From Streptococcus parauberis NCFD 2020 (GTDB lineage: Bacteria; Bacillota; Bacilli; Lactobacillales; Streptococcaceae), in assembly GCF_000187935.1 (NCBI RefSeq), contig NZ_AEUT02000001.1, forward strand, positions 1,798,001 through 1,862,000: a stretch of DNA of 64,000 nt, read 5' to 3'. This document shows, piece after piece, positions 1 to 8,144 of the stretch; within the stretch, counting starts at the first letter, position 1; each line of letters opens with the position of its first letter. A model generated the notes under the pieces. The model was not told the DNA's origin, ran no database searches, and saw nothing but the letters and a program-made list of their open reading frames with translations. Position numbers and translations under genes: made by a program.

Positions 1-834
1 TCTTGCCTCAACCATAATTTGTCAAAGCAACTAGCTCAATCTCCAAAAAATCACTTTCTGTGCCAGCGATTCCACGAAAACTTCAAAAAACCTTTAGACG
101 ATCAGACCTTTACAGACCTTTTTTCCTCTTTCTTGTCAGAGGAATTGCTGTGCAACCCAAAGCAAGTTTCCTTGTCTGAAAATAAGTTTTTACATTTCAA
201 AACTTGGCGTCACCTCTTGCTTTGCTTAGAAGGCGAAATTCATCTTCCTATCACCAACAAAGATGAGATTATCATGCGCTGTCATAATGCACTGGAACTC
301 GGAAATGAGGACTTTTATCTTAATTTCTTGGTTTACGACTATCGTAAAGAATTCTTAGATTACTTTAGTCAAGATTATCCTCATTTTATGCAAGAAGTCC
401 AAAAGCATGCTAATTTGATGATCCGCGAATATCCTAGTGAGATTATTGATTATACTGTTGACCATTTAACTTATCTTTTACTGATGACTTGGGAAAATCT
501 GTTCCTCCATTTAAGTCAGCATATTGAGAAACAGAAGTTGATGGTCGTTGAACGCGGGAAAGGGAGCCTTGGTCATTTTCTTCAAGTCTATTTGGGACAA
601 TTTTTTGAAATTTCGATTTTCACAGATTATAACTTAGCCCACTTAAATACCGATGACTGTGATCTAATCATCACCGACACACTTTTAAGTGAAATGGAAG
701 GCGTGACCGTTCTTTACTTTAATAAATTGGTTCCTGCAGAAGTCTTGTGTCGTTTAAATGACTATTTACGAAAACAATTAAAATTGCAATTTCAATCTAA
801 ATATGAAAGAAGTCAGTTATCTCATAAGTCATAA
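1..834 (+). CDS. RofA/Mga-family transcriptional regulator, C-terminal part (5' end outside window)
   Basis: The frame is open to the first base, so this is the 3' part (about 277 codons) of a longer gene; the TTG at 19 is not a convincing start. The protein is soluble, lacks a visible helix-turn-helix in the part present, and matches the middle and C-terminal (PRD-like and EIIB-like) portion of stand-alone RofA/Mga regulators, which are about 500 residues long. The position supports this: in S. pyogenes rofA lies directly upstream of the hsp33 gene at the edge of the pilus (FCT) region, and here hslO follows 27 bases downstream on the same strand. RofA-type proteins control adhesin and pilus genes, which would lie to the left of the window. 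Family is well supported by context and moderately by sequence; target genes cannot be seen. Confidence 0.72.
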   Translation, partial: SCLNHNLSKQLAQSPKNHFLCQRFHENFKKPLDDQTFTDLFSSFLSEELLCNPKQVSLSENKFLHFKTWRHLLLCLEGEIHLPITNKDEIIMRCHNALELGNEDFYLNFLVYDYRKEFLDYFSQDYPHFMQEVQKHANLMIREYPSEIIDYTVDHLTYLLLMTWENLFLHLSQHIEKQKLMVVERGKGSLGHFLQVYLGQFFEISIFTDYNLAHLNTDDCDLIITDTLLSEMEGVTVLYFNKLVPAEVLCRLNDYLRKQLKLQFQSKYERSQLSHKS

Positions 835-848
835 AATTGTCTTTATGC

Positions 849-861
849 TATAATATTAGCT
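849..861 (+). promoter_or_regulatory. hslO extended -10 promoter, predicted leaderless transcript
   Basis: TATAAT at 849-854 is preceded by TGC, giving an extended -10 (TGnTATAAT). Only seven bases separate it from the hslO ATG at 862, so the expected transcription start falls on or within a base or two of the A of the start codon. No purine-rich Shine-Dalgarno precedes the ATG. No good -35 is visible, which is normal for extended -10 promoters. Confidence 0.55.
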
Positions 862-1734
862 ATGGATAAACTAATTAAATCAATAGCCAAATCAGGCTCG
901 TTTAGAGCCTTTGTTCTTGACAGCACTGAGACAGTCAGAACTGCTCAAAAAAAACATGAAACTCTTTCTTCATCTACTGTTGCTTTAGGACGCACTTTAA
1001 TTGCCAATCAAATCTTAGCAGCTAATCAAAAAGGGGATAGTAAAATTACGGTCAAAGTCATTGGTGACTCTTCATTTGGCCACATTATCTCTGTTGCTGA
1101 TACCAAAGGCCATGTTAAGGGCTACATCCAAAACAGAGGCGTTGACATTAAAAAGACTGCTACTGGAGAAGTTCTAGTCGGACCTTTTATGGGTAATGGC
1201 CATTTTGTATCAATCATTGATTACGGAACAGGTAACCCATATACGTCGACGACCCCTTTAATTTCTGGTGAAATCGGTGAAGACTTCGCCTACTATTTAA
1301 CTGAATCTGAACAAACACCATCTGCTGTCGGCTTAAACGTTCTTTTAGACGAGAATGATCAGGTCAAAGTTGCTGGTGGCTTCATGCTCCAAGTTTTACC
1401 TGGTACATCGGACGAAGAAATTGCCCGTTATGAAAAGCGTCTTCAAGAAATGCCCGCCATTTCTACTCTCTTAGAATCAGATGACCATATTGAAGCTCTC
1501 TTATCAGCTATCTATGGAGAAGATGAATACAAATGTTTATCAGAAGAGCCTCTCAGCTTTACCTGTGATTGTTCTAAGAAACGGTTTGAGTCTGCACTAA
1601 TCTCTTTACCGACCAGTGATTTAAAAGCCATGATCGATGAAGATCATGGTGCCGAAATCGTCTGCCAATTTTGTCAGACTGTCTACACATTTGATGAAAC
1701 AAATTTGGAAGGAATCATCAATGACAAAGCTTAA
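862..1734 (+). CDS. hslO: Hsp33 redox-regulated chaperone
   Basis: 290 residues, the usual length for Hsp33. The protein is a cytoplasmic holdase switched on by oxidation plus unfolding. The four zinc-binding cysteines are present near the C-terminus as CDC (in FTCDCSKK) and, about 30 residues later, CQFC, the CxC...CxxC redox switch. The N-terminus [20 protein letters not shown] is the conserved start of the family, so the ATG at 862 is trusted even though no ribosome binding site precedes it; an extended -10 element ends only seven bases upstream. The 3' end overlaps dusB by 14 bases, so the two are co-transcribed and probably translationally coupled. Confidence 0.96.
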   Translation: MDKLIKSIAKSGSFRAFVLDSTETVRTAQKKHETLSSSTVALGRTLIANQILAANQKGDSKITVKVIGDSSFGHIISVADTKGHVKGYIQNRGVDIKKTATGEVLVGPFMGNGHFVSIIDYGTGNPYTSTTPLISGEIGEDFAYYLTESEQTPSAVGLNVLLDENDQVKVAGGFMLQVLPGTSDEEIARYEKRLQEMPAISTLLESDDHIEALLSAIYGEDEYKCLSEEPLSFTCDCSKKRFESALISLPTSDLKAMIDEDHGAEIVCQFCQTVYTFDETNLEGIINDKA

Positions 1735-2698
1735 TTCTTCCTTTATGATTGGGAATGTTGAGATACCTCATCGTACAGTGCTAGCACCGATGGCTGGTGT
1801 GACTAACTCAGCATTTCGGACAATCGCCAAAGAATTTGGAGCTGGTTTAGTTGTCATGGAAATGATTTCGGAAAAGGGACTACTTTATAATAACGAAAAG
1901 ACCCTGCACATGCTTCATATTGACGAGACTGAGCATCCAATGTCGATTCAACTCTTTGGAGGTGATATTGAAGGCTTAAAACGAGCCGCTGATTTTATTC
2001 AGACCAATACAAAAGCAGACATCGTTGATATAAATATGGGTTGCCCGGTCAACAAAGTGGTTAAAAATGAGGCTGGCGCCAAATGGCTCCGCGACCCAGA
2101 GAAAATCTACCAGATTATAAAAGAAGTCACAGCTGTCCTTGATATACCATTAACCGTCAAAATGCGGACCGGCTGGAACGACAGCTCTCTTGCTGTTGAG
2201 AATGCATTAGCTGCTGAATCAGCAGGTGTCGCTGCGCTAGCCATGCATGGCCGGACCCGGAAACAAATGTATACGGGCACCTGTGATCATGAGACACTAG
2301 CACGCGTTTCAAAAGCCATCACTACAATTCCATTTATTGGCAACGGTGATGTTCGCAATGTCCAAGATGCCAAATTTATGATTGAAGAAATTGGTGTCGA
2401 TGCCGTGATGATTGGGCGCGCAGCTATGAGCAACCCTTACCTTTTCACACAAATTAACCATTTCTTTGAAACGGGTCAAGAATTGCCAGATCTTCCATTT
2501 ACCAAAAAATTAGATATTGCTGAAGATCATTTAACGCGGCTGGTTTCACTGAAAGGTGAAATGATTGCTGTTCGTGAATTTCGTGGTTTAGCACCGCACT
2601 ACCTTCGCGGTACGGCAGGTGCTGCAAAGGTTCGTGGGGTAGTATCACGCGCCGAAACATTAAGTGAAGTTCAGGACATTTTTGCAACTGTCCGCTAA
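1721..2698 (+). CDS. dusB: tRNA-dihydrouridine synthase (DusB type)
   Basis: An FMN- and NADPH-dependent enzyme that reduces uridines in the tRNA D-loop. I chose the ATG at 1721 (about 325 residues, family-like length) because GGAAGGA lies eight bases upstream and the conserved N-terminus [15 protein letters not shown] begins soon after; an ATG 84 bases earlier would extend far into hslO. The TIM-barrel Dus signature with its catalytic Cys is visible as [12 protein letters not shown], followed by [12 protein letters not shown], and the FMN phosphate site as [10 protein letters not shown]. The gene starts inside the end of hslO and is followed 17 bases later by the nucleoside kinase gene, making a three-gene operon. 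Confidence 0.94.
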   Translation: MTKLNSSFMIGNVEIPHRTVLAPMAGVTNSAFRTIAKEFGAGLVVMEMISEKGLLYNNEKTLHMLHIDETEHPMSIQLFGGDIEGLKRAADFIQTNTKADIVDINMGCPVNKVVKNEAGAKWLRDPEKIYQIIKEVTAVLDIPLTVKMRTGWNDSSLAVENALAAESAGVAALAMHGRTRKQMYTGTCDHETLARVSKAITTIPFIGNGDVRNVQDAKFMIEEIGVDAVMIGRAAMSNPYLFTQINHFFETGQELPDLPFTKKLDIAEDHLTRLVSLKGEMIAVREFRGLAPHYLRGTAGAAKVRGVVSRAETLSEVQDIFATVR

Positions 2699-2715
2699 GA
2701 TAAAGAAGGAGAATC

Positions 2716-3357
2716 ATGTTGATAGTATTAGCTGGAACAATTGGTGCAGGAAAAAGTTCTCTTGCAGCCGCACTTGGTGAACACCTCGGAACTGAAGTCT
2801 TTTATGAGGCTGTGGATAATAATCCAGTTCTTGATTTATATTACGAAGACCCTAAGAAGTATGCTTTTTTACTTCAAATTTTCTTTTTAAACAAACGGTT
2901 TAAATCAATCAAGGAAGCTTACAAAGCAGATAACAATATACTAGATCGTTCTATATTTGAAGACGAGTTGTTTTTAACCCTCAACTATAAAAATGGCAAT
3001 GTAACAGAAGCTGAATTAGAAATCTATAAAGAATTATTGGCAAATATGCTTGAAGAACTTGAAGGCATGCCAAAAAAACGTCCCGATCTCTTAATTTATA
3101 TTGATGTTTCCTTTGAACGGATGCTAGAACGCATTGAAAAACGTGGCCGTAGCTTTGAGCAAGTGGATGATAATCCAAGTCTTGAACACTACTACCAACA
3201 AGTTCACGGTGAATATCCAGAATGGTATGAAAACTACGATGTATCACCAAAAATGAAAATCAATGGCGACGTTCTTGATTTTGTCCAAAACGAAGATGAC
3301 CTCAAACGCGTCTTAGCAATGGTCGATGAAAAACTTAAAAAATTAGATTTACTATAA
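2716..3357 (+). CDS. deoxynucleoside kinase (dAdo/dGuo kinase family)
   Basis: 213 residues. The P-loop GTIGAGKSS is at residues 7-15 and the DRS motif that follows the substrate pocket is seen in LDRSIFEDELF. The ERI-KRGR-FE region matches the LID of the deoxyadenosine/deoxyguanosine kinase family, which phosphorylates salvaged purine deoxynucleosides. RBS AAGGAG precedes the ATG by about seven bases. It is the last gene of the hslO-dusB operon and is followed by a strong hairpin. Substrate choice between deoxyadenosine, deoxyguanosine and deoxycytidine cannot be read from sequence alone. Confidence 0.9.
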   Translation: MLIVLAGTIGAGKSSLAAALGEHLGTEVFYEAVDNNPVLDLYYEDPKKYAFLLQIFFLNKRFKSIKEAYKADNNILDRSIFEDELFLTLNYKNGNVTEAELEIYKELLANMLEELEGMPKKRPDLLIYIDVSFERMLERIEKRGRSFEQVDDNPSLEHYYQQVHGEYPEWYENYDVSPKMKINGDVLDFVQNEDDLKRVLAMVDEKLKKLDLL

Positions 3358-3360
3358 TAA

Positions 3361-3400
3361 AAAACCCAGTATAGAAAATAGCTCTATACTGGGTTTTTTA
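3361..3400. terminator. bidirectional intrinsic terminator
   Basis: A perfect 14-bp inverted repeat (AAAACCCAGTATAG at 3361-3374 and its complement at 3384-3397) with A-rich and T-rich flanks. It sits between the convergent kinase gene and ABC ATPase gene and can stop transcription in both directions. Confidence 0.9.
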
Positions 3401-3439
3401 TCTTATCATTTTTCCTGTTTTAAACGATATGGTAGGTAT

Positions 3440-4243
3440 TTAGCCTAAAACTAGGGCATCATCATTAAGTTCTTGACCACTTCTTTCTTGGAAAAGATTT
3501 AGCAGCTGTGGGACGGTGAGCTTTTGCTTTTCTTCCCCTGAAATATCTACAACAATTTTACCTTGATGGAGCATCACTAGTCTATTGCCATAGGCAATGG
3601 CATTCTCCATATTGTGTGTAATCATTAAGGCTGTTAATTGATGTGTCTGGACAATTTTATCAGTCAAGCGCATCACCATATCACTGGTTTTTGGGTCAAG
3701 GGCCGCTGTATGCTCATCCAACAACAAGAGTTTGGGCTTTTCTAATGAAGCCATTAATAGAGTTAAGGCTTGTCTTTGTCCACCAGATAGGAATTGTGTG
3801 TCCACTTTCATCCTATTCTCTAAAGACAAATCTAGTTCTTTTAAAGCTTCCTTGAAAATCTGCCGTTCGTTTTCTTTAACTCCCCAAGATAAACCACGTT
3901 TTTTACCACGGCGGTAAGCAATAGCCATGTTTTCTTCAATACTTAGGCGTGATGCTGTCCCCATCTTAGGGTCTTGGAAAACACGGCTGATGAATTTTGC
4001 GCGACGAGAAGCTGGTTGATTTTTGATCGATTGAGTTTCTAATAAAATATCTCCTTGATCAAGACTGAGAGTTCCTGCTAAGCTATTCATTAATGTTGAC
4101 TTACCGGCTCCATTGCCCCCAATAATAGAAATGAAGTCACCTTGCTCAACTTCCAAAGATAGACCTCGCAAGACATGGTTTTCATTAACAGTGCCTGCTT
4201 CAAATACTTTGTGAATCGAATCGATTGTTAATAATGCTGTCAT
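3440..4243 (-). CDS. ABC transporter ATP-binding protein (TrpXYZ-like importer)
   Basis: 267 residues with Walker A GGNGAGKST, Q-loop, signature LSGGQRQAL, Walker B LLLLDEHTAALDP and the H-loop ITHN, so a complete nucleotide-binding subunit. It is the last gene of an operon with a permease and two lipoproteins; the permease stop lies eight bases upstream of its ATG. The set belongs to the uncharacterised COG2984/COG4120/COG1101 importer group; members in streptococci have been called TrpX-TrpY-TrpZ from regulatory predictions. Here the leader peptide suggests that aromatic amino acids (Tyr/Phe) are sensed, so an aromatic substrate is plausible but unproven. Confidence 0.88.
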   Translation of the reverse strand: MTALLTIDSIHKVFEAGTVNENHVLRGLSLEVEQGDFISIIGGNGAGKSTLMNSLAGTLSLDQGDILLETQSIKNQPASRRAKFISRVFQDPKMGTASRLSIEENMAIAYRRGKKRGLSWGVKENERQIFKEALKELDLSLENRMKVDTQFLSGGQRQALTLLMASLEKPKLLLLDEHTAALDPKTSDMVMRLTDKIVQTHQLTALMITHNMENAIAYGNRLVMLHQGKIVVDISGEEKQKLTVPQLLNLFQERSGQELNDDALVLG

Positions 4244-4251
4244 ATGAACTC

Positions 4252-5136
4252 CTAACCTAATTTGGGTTGACGAATACGTAATTTCTTTTGAACTTCTGGA
4301 ACATAAAGAACGCTGGCTAAAAGAATAGCTGAGAAGAGTTTAACTAAGTCTGCATCCATACCAGGAATAGATAAAATGGCTAGAATAATCAGACGGTAGA
4401 TAATTGAACCGATAACAATTGAGGTTAGGCGCCAGCCTATGCTCAAATTCCGAATCACTACTTCTGCAATAATAATTGATGCCAGACCGATAACAATGGT
4501 TCCTACCCCAGAATTCAAATCTGCGTAGCCATTATTCTGACAAAGAAGTGCCCCACAAAGAGCAATTAAGCCATTGGAAATCATGTATCCTAAAATCTTC
4601 ATATTGTCCGTTTTAATGCCGTTGGACTCACTCATCGGAATGTTATCTCCGGTCGAACGAAGTGCTAATCCTAGTTGTGTTTTCATGAGTAAGGTTAGGA
4701 CAGCAATAACCATTAAAACAAAGATGCCACCAAGAATCATGACTGAGGCCGTTTTGGTAAAGCCCAGATCATAGACTTGGCTAACTAAGGTTTTTTGTCC
4801 TAATAAGGCGACATTAGCACGACCTAGCACCTTCAGATTAATTGAGTAAAGGCCTGTCAAAGTGATGATCCCCGTCAAAAGAGCTGGAATTTTTAGCTTG
4901 GTATGAATTAATCCAGATACAAGTCCGGCTATGAACCCGGCAGCTAAAGCTAAGAGAGTGGAAAGTAAAGGATTGAGACCAGATACAATTCCTGTCGCAC
5001 AAACCGCTGCACCTAAGGGATATGACCCTTCTGCTGTTAAGTCCGCGATGTCCAATATTCTAAATGTGATGTATACGCCAATTGCCATCACGGACCATAA
5101 GAGCCCTTGTGACAAGCTTGATAATATTAATGCCAT
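4252..5136 (-). CDS. ABC transporter permease (TrpXYZ-like importer)
   Basis: 294 residues with eight or nine predicted hydrophobic segments and the pattern of the branched-chain-like (LivH-type) permease family used by COG4120 importers: an N-terminal SQGLLWSVMAIGVYITFRIL and a glycine-rich LTAEGSYPLGAAV stretch. It lies between the second lipoprotein gene and the ATPase gene in one minus-strand operon. One permease gene implies a homodimer in the membrane. The substrate is not identifiable from the sequence; see the attenuator entry for the hint that it may be aromatic amino acids. Confidence 0.87.
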   Translation of the reverse strand: MALILSSLSQGLLWSVMAIGVYITFRILDIADLTAEGSYPLGAAVCATGIVSGLNPLLSTLLALAAGFIAGLVSGLIHTKLKIPALLTGIITLTGLYSINLKVLGRANVALLGQKTLVSQVYDLGFTKTASVMILGGIFVLMVIAVLTLLMKTQLGLALRSTGDNIPMSESNGIKTDNMKILGYMISNGLIALCGALLCQNNGYADLNSGVGTIVIGLASIIIAEVVIRNLSIGWRLTSIVIGSIIYRLIILAILSIPGMDADLVKLFSAILLASVLYVPEVQKKLRIRQPKLG

Positions 5137-5170
5137 GTTTCCCCCTTAAGTAGTTACCACTACTTGTTTA

Positions 5171-6157
5171 TTATTTAACTGATAAGTGATTAAGATCTAA
5201 GCCTAATTTCTTGGCTTGCTCCTTATTGATATGCAACTCAAGTGTCTTTGGATACTCAACCGGAATCTCAGCTGCCTTTTTACCTTCGATGATTTTAATA
5301 GCTTGTTTTGCTACTTGTTTACCTAACTGACGATAGTTTGTACCATAAGTCAGCAAGCCACCCGCATCGACCATATCTGTTGACCCACCAATGATTGGAA
5401 CCTTGTGCTCTACTGACAATTGACCAATCATTGACATGGTTGAAGCAACCGTGTTATCTGTCGGAACGAAAACAGCATCCACTTGTGACATCAGACTATT
5501 AGTCGCATCTTGCACATCATTGGTCGAAGAAATAGCTTTTTTAACCACTTGATAGCCAGCTTTCTTCAAATCTTTCTCAGCTTCTTTAACTTGTACTTCT
5601 GAGTTGCGCTCACTATTTGTATAGAGAATTCCGACTTTTTTTGCCTTGGGAAGTGCTTGCCCCAGTAAATCAACTTGCTTATCGATTGGTGCTTGGTCAC
5701 TTGCTCCGGTCAACAGCCCCCCAGGTTTTTTGATAGAAGAAACTAATTTAGCAGAAACAGGATCTGTTACAGCTGTAAAAACAATCGGTTTATCAGTAGA
5801 GGCTGTTGCCATTGCTTGCGCTGCCGGTGTTGCAATAGCTAAGACCAAATCATTTTTTTTGACCAACTGTTCTGAGATAGTCTGTAAATTAGATTGATCC
5901 CCTTGCGCATTCTGGTAATCAAAGGTTACATCCTCACCTTCAGTGTAGCCCTGCGCTTTTAACTCGTCTTTAAACCCTTTACGAGCTTGATCTAAAGAGA
6001 CATGTTCCATATACTGCAGAATTCCAATTTTAATTTCTTTTTTTGAGGTTCTCACATTTTCCGTTGCACTTGTCCGACATGCAACTAAGACAATGCTAGT
6101 AAGAGCTAAGAAGAGTAATTTGCTTAATTTTGTGATTCTTTGATAGTTAACTTCCAT
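5171..6157 (-). CDS. ABC transporter substrate-binding lipoprotein 2 (TrpX-like)
   Basis: 328 residues with a lipoprotein signal: basic N-terminus, hydrophobic core and lipobox LVAC with Cys near residue 27. The rest is a periplasmic-binding fold of the COG2984 group (ILQYMEHVSLDQARKGFKDE, ATPAAQAMA, VFTAVTDPVSAKLV, FVPTDNTVASTM). It is clearly a tandem paralogue of the protein encoded immediately upstream, sharing most of these motifs. Eleven bases separate the two genes. Two binding proteins feeding one permease suggest two related ligands or a recent duplication. Confidence 0.9.
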   Translation of the reverse strand: MEVNYQRITKLSKLLFLALTSIVLVACRTSATENVRTSKKEIKIGILQYMEHVSLDQARKGFKDELKAQGYTEGEDVTFDYQNAQGDQSNLQTISEQLVKKNDLVLAIATPAAQAMATASTDKPIVFTAVTDPVSAKLVSSIKKPGGLLTGASDQAPIDKQVDLLGQALPKAKKVGILYTNSERNSEVQVKEAEKDLKKAGYQVVKKAISSTNDVQDATNSLMSQVDAVFVPTDNTVASTMSMIGQLSVEHKVPIIGGSTDMVDAGGLLTYGTNYRQLGKQVAKQAIKIIEGKKAAEIPVEYPKTLELHINKEQAKKLGLDLNHLSVK

Positions 6158-6168
6158 GTCAGTGTCCT

Positions 6169-7140
6169 CTATTTGCTTTCTACTAATTGTTTTTCAAGTT
6201 CTTTAGGATTTAATCCAAGTGATTTAGCCATGTCTTTATTAATAGCTAGTTCAGGTTTTTCTGGTTTGGCAACGGCGATGGTTGAAGCTTTTTTGCCATT
6301 GAGTATTGCTACAGCTTCTTCCCCGGCTTGCCTACCAATCGCTTCATAATCAACGCCTGATGTGAAGAGTACTGCGTCAAGGTAAGCTTTGTCACTGCCA
6401 ATTGCCGGGGTTTTATTTTCTTTTAAAATTTGACCAATTGTCATCGCTGTTGATGCAACTGTATTATCAGTCGGTAAGTACACAGCATCAACTTGACCAA
6501 CTAAACTTGTCATCACTTGTTGCACATCATTACTTGTTGTAACTGTCTTTTCAACAGCTATAATTCCTTTTTTCTTCAGAGCTTTTTTTGCTTCTTTAGC
6601 TTGCATCTGTGAATTTACTTCACTGGAATTATAAAAGATGCCCACTTTTTTAGAAGTCGGAACAGCTTTTAGCAACAAGGCGACTTGTTGTGGAACATTT
6701 CCAGCATCAATTGAACCGGTCATGTTTTTACCAGGTTTTTCCATTGAATCAACTAAACCTGCTCCAACGGGATCAGTAACGGCAGTAAAAACGGCGGGTG
6801 TATCTGGATCACTAGTCAAGAGTGCCTGTGCTGCCGGTGTTGCAATGGCAAAATTCAAATCATTCTTACCAGTTAATTGGTCAACCATGGTTTGGAGATT
6901 AGCTTGTTCACCTTGAGCATTTTTACTGGTAATTTGTAAGTTCTTGCCTTCTTTATAACCACCATCTCTAAGTGCCTCGATAAAGCCTTTTCGTGAAGCA
7001 TCTAAAGCAGGATGCTTGGCATATTGAATAATCCCTACTTTAACTTGTCCTTTGTTTTCTGTCGCTTCTCTACGACAAGCTGATAAGATAACCAATAAGC
7101 TTAATACACCGACTGTAAAAAATAATTGTTTAAATTTCAT
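6169..7140 (-). CDS. ABC transporter substrate-binding lipoprotein 1 (TrpX-like)
   Basis: 323 residues, first structural gene of the importer operon. It has a lipobox LSAC with Cys near residue 22 and the COG2984 binding-protein pattern (GIIQYAKHPALDASRKGF, ATPAAQALL, VFTAVTDPVGAGLV, YLPTDNTVASTA). RBS GAGGAG precedes the ATG by about six bases. It is separated from its promoter by a leader of about 310 nt that contains a leader peptide and competing RNA hairpins ending in an intrinsic terminator about 30 bases before the ATG. Confidence 0.9.
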   Translation of the reverse strand: MKFKQLFFTVGVLSLLVILSACRREATENKGQVKVGIIQYAKHPALDASRKGFIEALRDGGYKEGKNLQITSKNAQGEQANLQTMVDQLTGKNDLNFAIATPAAQALLTSDPDTPAVFTAVTDPVGAGLVDSMEKPGKNMTGSIDAGNVPQQVALLLKAVPTSKKVGIFYNSSEVNSQMQAKEAKKALKKKGIIAVEKTVTTSNDVQQVMTSLVGQVDAVYLPTDNTVASTAMTIGQILKENKTPAIGSDKAYLDAVLFTSGVDYEAIGRQAGEEAVAILNGKKASTIAVAKPEKPELAINKDMAKSLGLNPKELEKQLVESK

Positions 7141-7164
7141 TCGACTCCTCTTTCATTTGTGTAC

Positions 7165-7200
7165 AAAAATAAGACCATTTAGATATATCTAAATGGTCTT
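7165..7200 (-). terminator. attenuator terminator in importer leader
   Basis: Read on the minus strand, 7200 to 7171 is a perfect palindrome (AAGACCATTTAG, short AT loop, CTAAATGGTCTT) followed by ATTTTTG. It lies upstream of the first gene and downstream of the promoter, so it can only act as a leader terminator. Its 5' arm (7186-7196) can alternatively pair with 7246-7256. Confidence 0.88.
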
Positions 7201-7357
7201 ACACAAATACAAGAGTGCTAAAAATACACTGCTCTATGGTGGTGTCCACTTAGATATGATTTATCTATGTGGACATACAACTCAAATAGCCCTAGCCTCA
7301 TAGATACAAACTTACGTTTCACGTGTTTGTATCCATGTTTACCATGACTACAAACAC
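7171..7357 (-). promoter_or_regulatory. leader RNA with serial mutually exclusive hairpins (transcription attenuator)
   Basis: On the transcript seven segments can pair only with a neighbour at a time: 1 (7357-7349) with 2 (7331-7323), 9 perfect pairs; 2 (7337-7325) with 3 (7311-7299), 13 pairs with one G-U; 3 (7306-7299) with 4 (7269-7262), 8 perfect pairs; 4 (7275-7262) with 5 (7256-7243), 13 of 14; 5 (7256-7246) with 6 (7196-7186), 11 with one G-U; 6 with 7, the terminator. Segment 1 starts at the last base of the leader peptide stop codon. If the ribosome reaches the stop it hides segment 1, so 2:3, 4:5 and the terminator form. If it stalls earlier, 1:2, 3:4 and the antiterminator 5:6 form. 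No T-box sequence is present. Confidence 0.75.
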
Positions 7358-7419
7358 TATCTAAAGAAGCTAAAGTAATAACGCTTATTGATGTTATGAG
7401 TTGTGCAAATGTTTACCAT
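7357..7419 (-). CDS. 20-residue leader peptide with Tyr/Phe cluster
   Basis: A short ORF directly after a strong ribosome binding site (AGGAGG ending six bases before the ATG) and about 30 bases after the predicted transcription start. The peptide is MVNICTTHNINKR followed by YYFSFFR. Four of its last seven codons are Phe or Tyr in the run Tyr-Tyr-Phe-Ser-Phe-Phe, the kind of regulatory codon cluster seen in amino-acid leader peptides. Its TAG stop shares its last base with the first segment of the leader hairpin chain. No Trp codon is present, which argues against tryptophan as the signal. Confidence 0.72.
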   Translation of the reverse strand: MVNICTTHNINKRYYFSFFR

Positions 7420-7456
7420 AGGGCACCTCCTGTTTTCCTTCGTTTAATTTTTTTAA

Positions 7457-7485
7457 ATTATAATCCATTTTTTTAGGCCTGTCAA
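7457..7485 (-). promoter_or_regulatory. consensus sigma-A promoter of importer operon
   Basis: Minus strand: TTGACA (7485-7480), a 17-base spacer, then TATAAT (7462-7457). Both hexamers are perfect. The start should be near 7450, giving a 5' leader of about 310 nt before the first lipoprotein gene. Confidence 0.9.
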
Positions 7486-7608
7486 CACCTAAAAATACAA
7501 ATCATCTCTTTTAGTTGAAATATTCTGACAAATGATTCACTGCTAAAGCCTATTATGACAGGGCTAAGCAGACATATAAGACAAAATCAAAAGTTTAATA
7601 AAAAAATT

Positions 7609-8007
7609 TTAGAAGGGTAGGTCATCTTCCTCATCAAGAACTAAGTCAGAGAGATCATTCGTCATGTTATTTTCACGCATTGCTCGCTGCGCACGACTTT
7701 CTAATAATTGAAAAGTATGACACAAAACCTCGGTCACATAACAGTTCTTCCCATCTTTTTCATAGCGACGTGTTCGCAACTCGCCTTCCAAAGAAATTAG
7801 GCTGCCTTTACTACCATAGGAAACTAGTGATTCAGCAAGTTTCCCCCATAAGACTAAATTGACAAAGTCCACTTGCCTTTCACCTTGAGCATTTTTATAA
7901 CGACGATTAACAGCAACTGAAACACGACAAACCGACTTATCTTTCGGTGTCTTGATTAATTGTGGGTCGGCAACTAAGCGTCCTATCATGATTACTCTAT
8001 TGTACAT
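7609..8007 (-). CDS. ssbB: competence-type single-stranded DNA-binding protein
   Basis: 132 residues, much shorter than the housekeeping SSB of streptococci (about 160-165), with an OB fold (MYNRVIMIGRLVADPQL, VCRVSVAVNR, DFVNLVLWGKLAE) and only a short tail, which ends in the acidic DDLPF tip used to recruit partner proteins. A perfect sigma-X box lies just upstream, so this is the SsbB/CilA form that protects incoming DNA during transformation. It is transcribed alone; the next gene upstream ends in its own terminator. Confidence 0.9.
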   Translation of the reverse strand: MYNRVIMIGRLVADPQLIKTPKDKSVCRVSVAVNRRYKNAQGERQVDFVNLVLWGKLAESLVSYGSKGSLISLEGELRTRRYEKDGKNCYVTEVLCHTFQLLESRAQRAMRENNMTNDLSDLVLDEEDDLPF

Positions 8008-8028
8008 TTTTGTACCTCCTTAACTAAT

Positions 8029-8036
8029 TATTCGTA
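8029..8036 (-). promoter_or_regulatory. sigma-X (ComX) CIN box of ssbB
   Basis: Minus strand TACGAATA, an exact match to the streptococcal com/CIN box, preceded by a short T-rich stretch and followed after about 20 bases by AAGGAGG and the ssbB ATG. Confidence 0.88.
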
Positions 8037-8075
8037 AACGAAATGTTTAGTTAAGGTATTTGTCTATATTTAAAC

Positions 8076-8136
8076 AAAAAAAGGGGAACAACTAAATCAG
8101 TCATTTCTACGAAATGACTGATTTTTGTCCCGCTTT
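8076..8136 (-). terminator. intrinsic terminator after ytpR
   Basis: Minus strand: a long stem containing AATCAGTCATTTC and its complement around a 3-base loop, extended by GGGAC / GTTCCC, then CTTTTTTTG. It separates ytpR from ssbB. Confidence 0.82.
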
Positions 8137-8144
8137 CAAATTTA

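Noticed and set aside
1637..1720. Upstream ATG for dusB
   Set aside because: Would overlap hslO by about 100 bases with no RBS; the ATG at 1721 has GGAAGGA and the conserved N-terminus.
7141..7450. T-box riboswitch in front of the importer operon
   Set aside because: The conserved T-box sequence AGGGTGGNACCGCG and a specifier stem are absent, and a strong RBS and short ORF start the leader instead.
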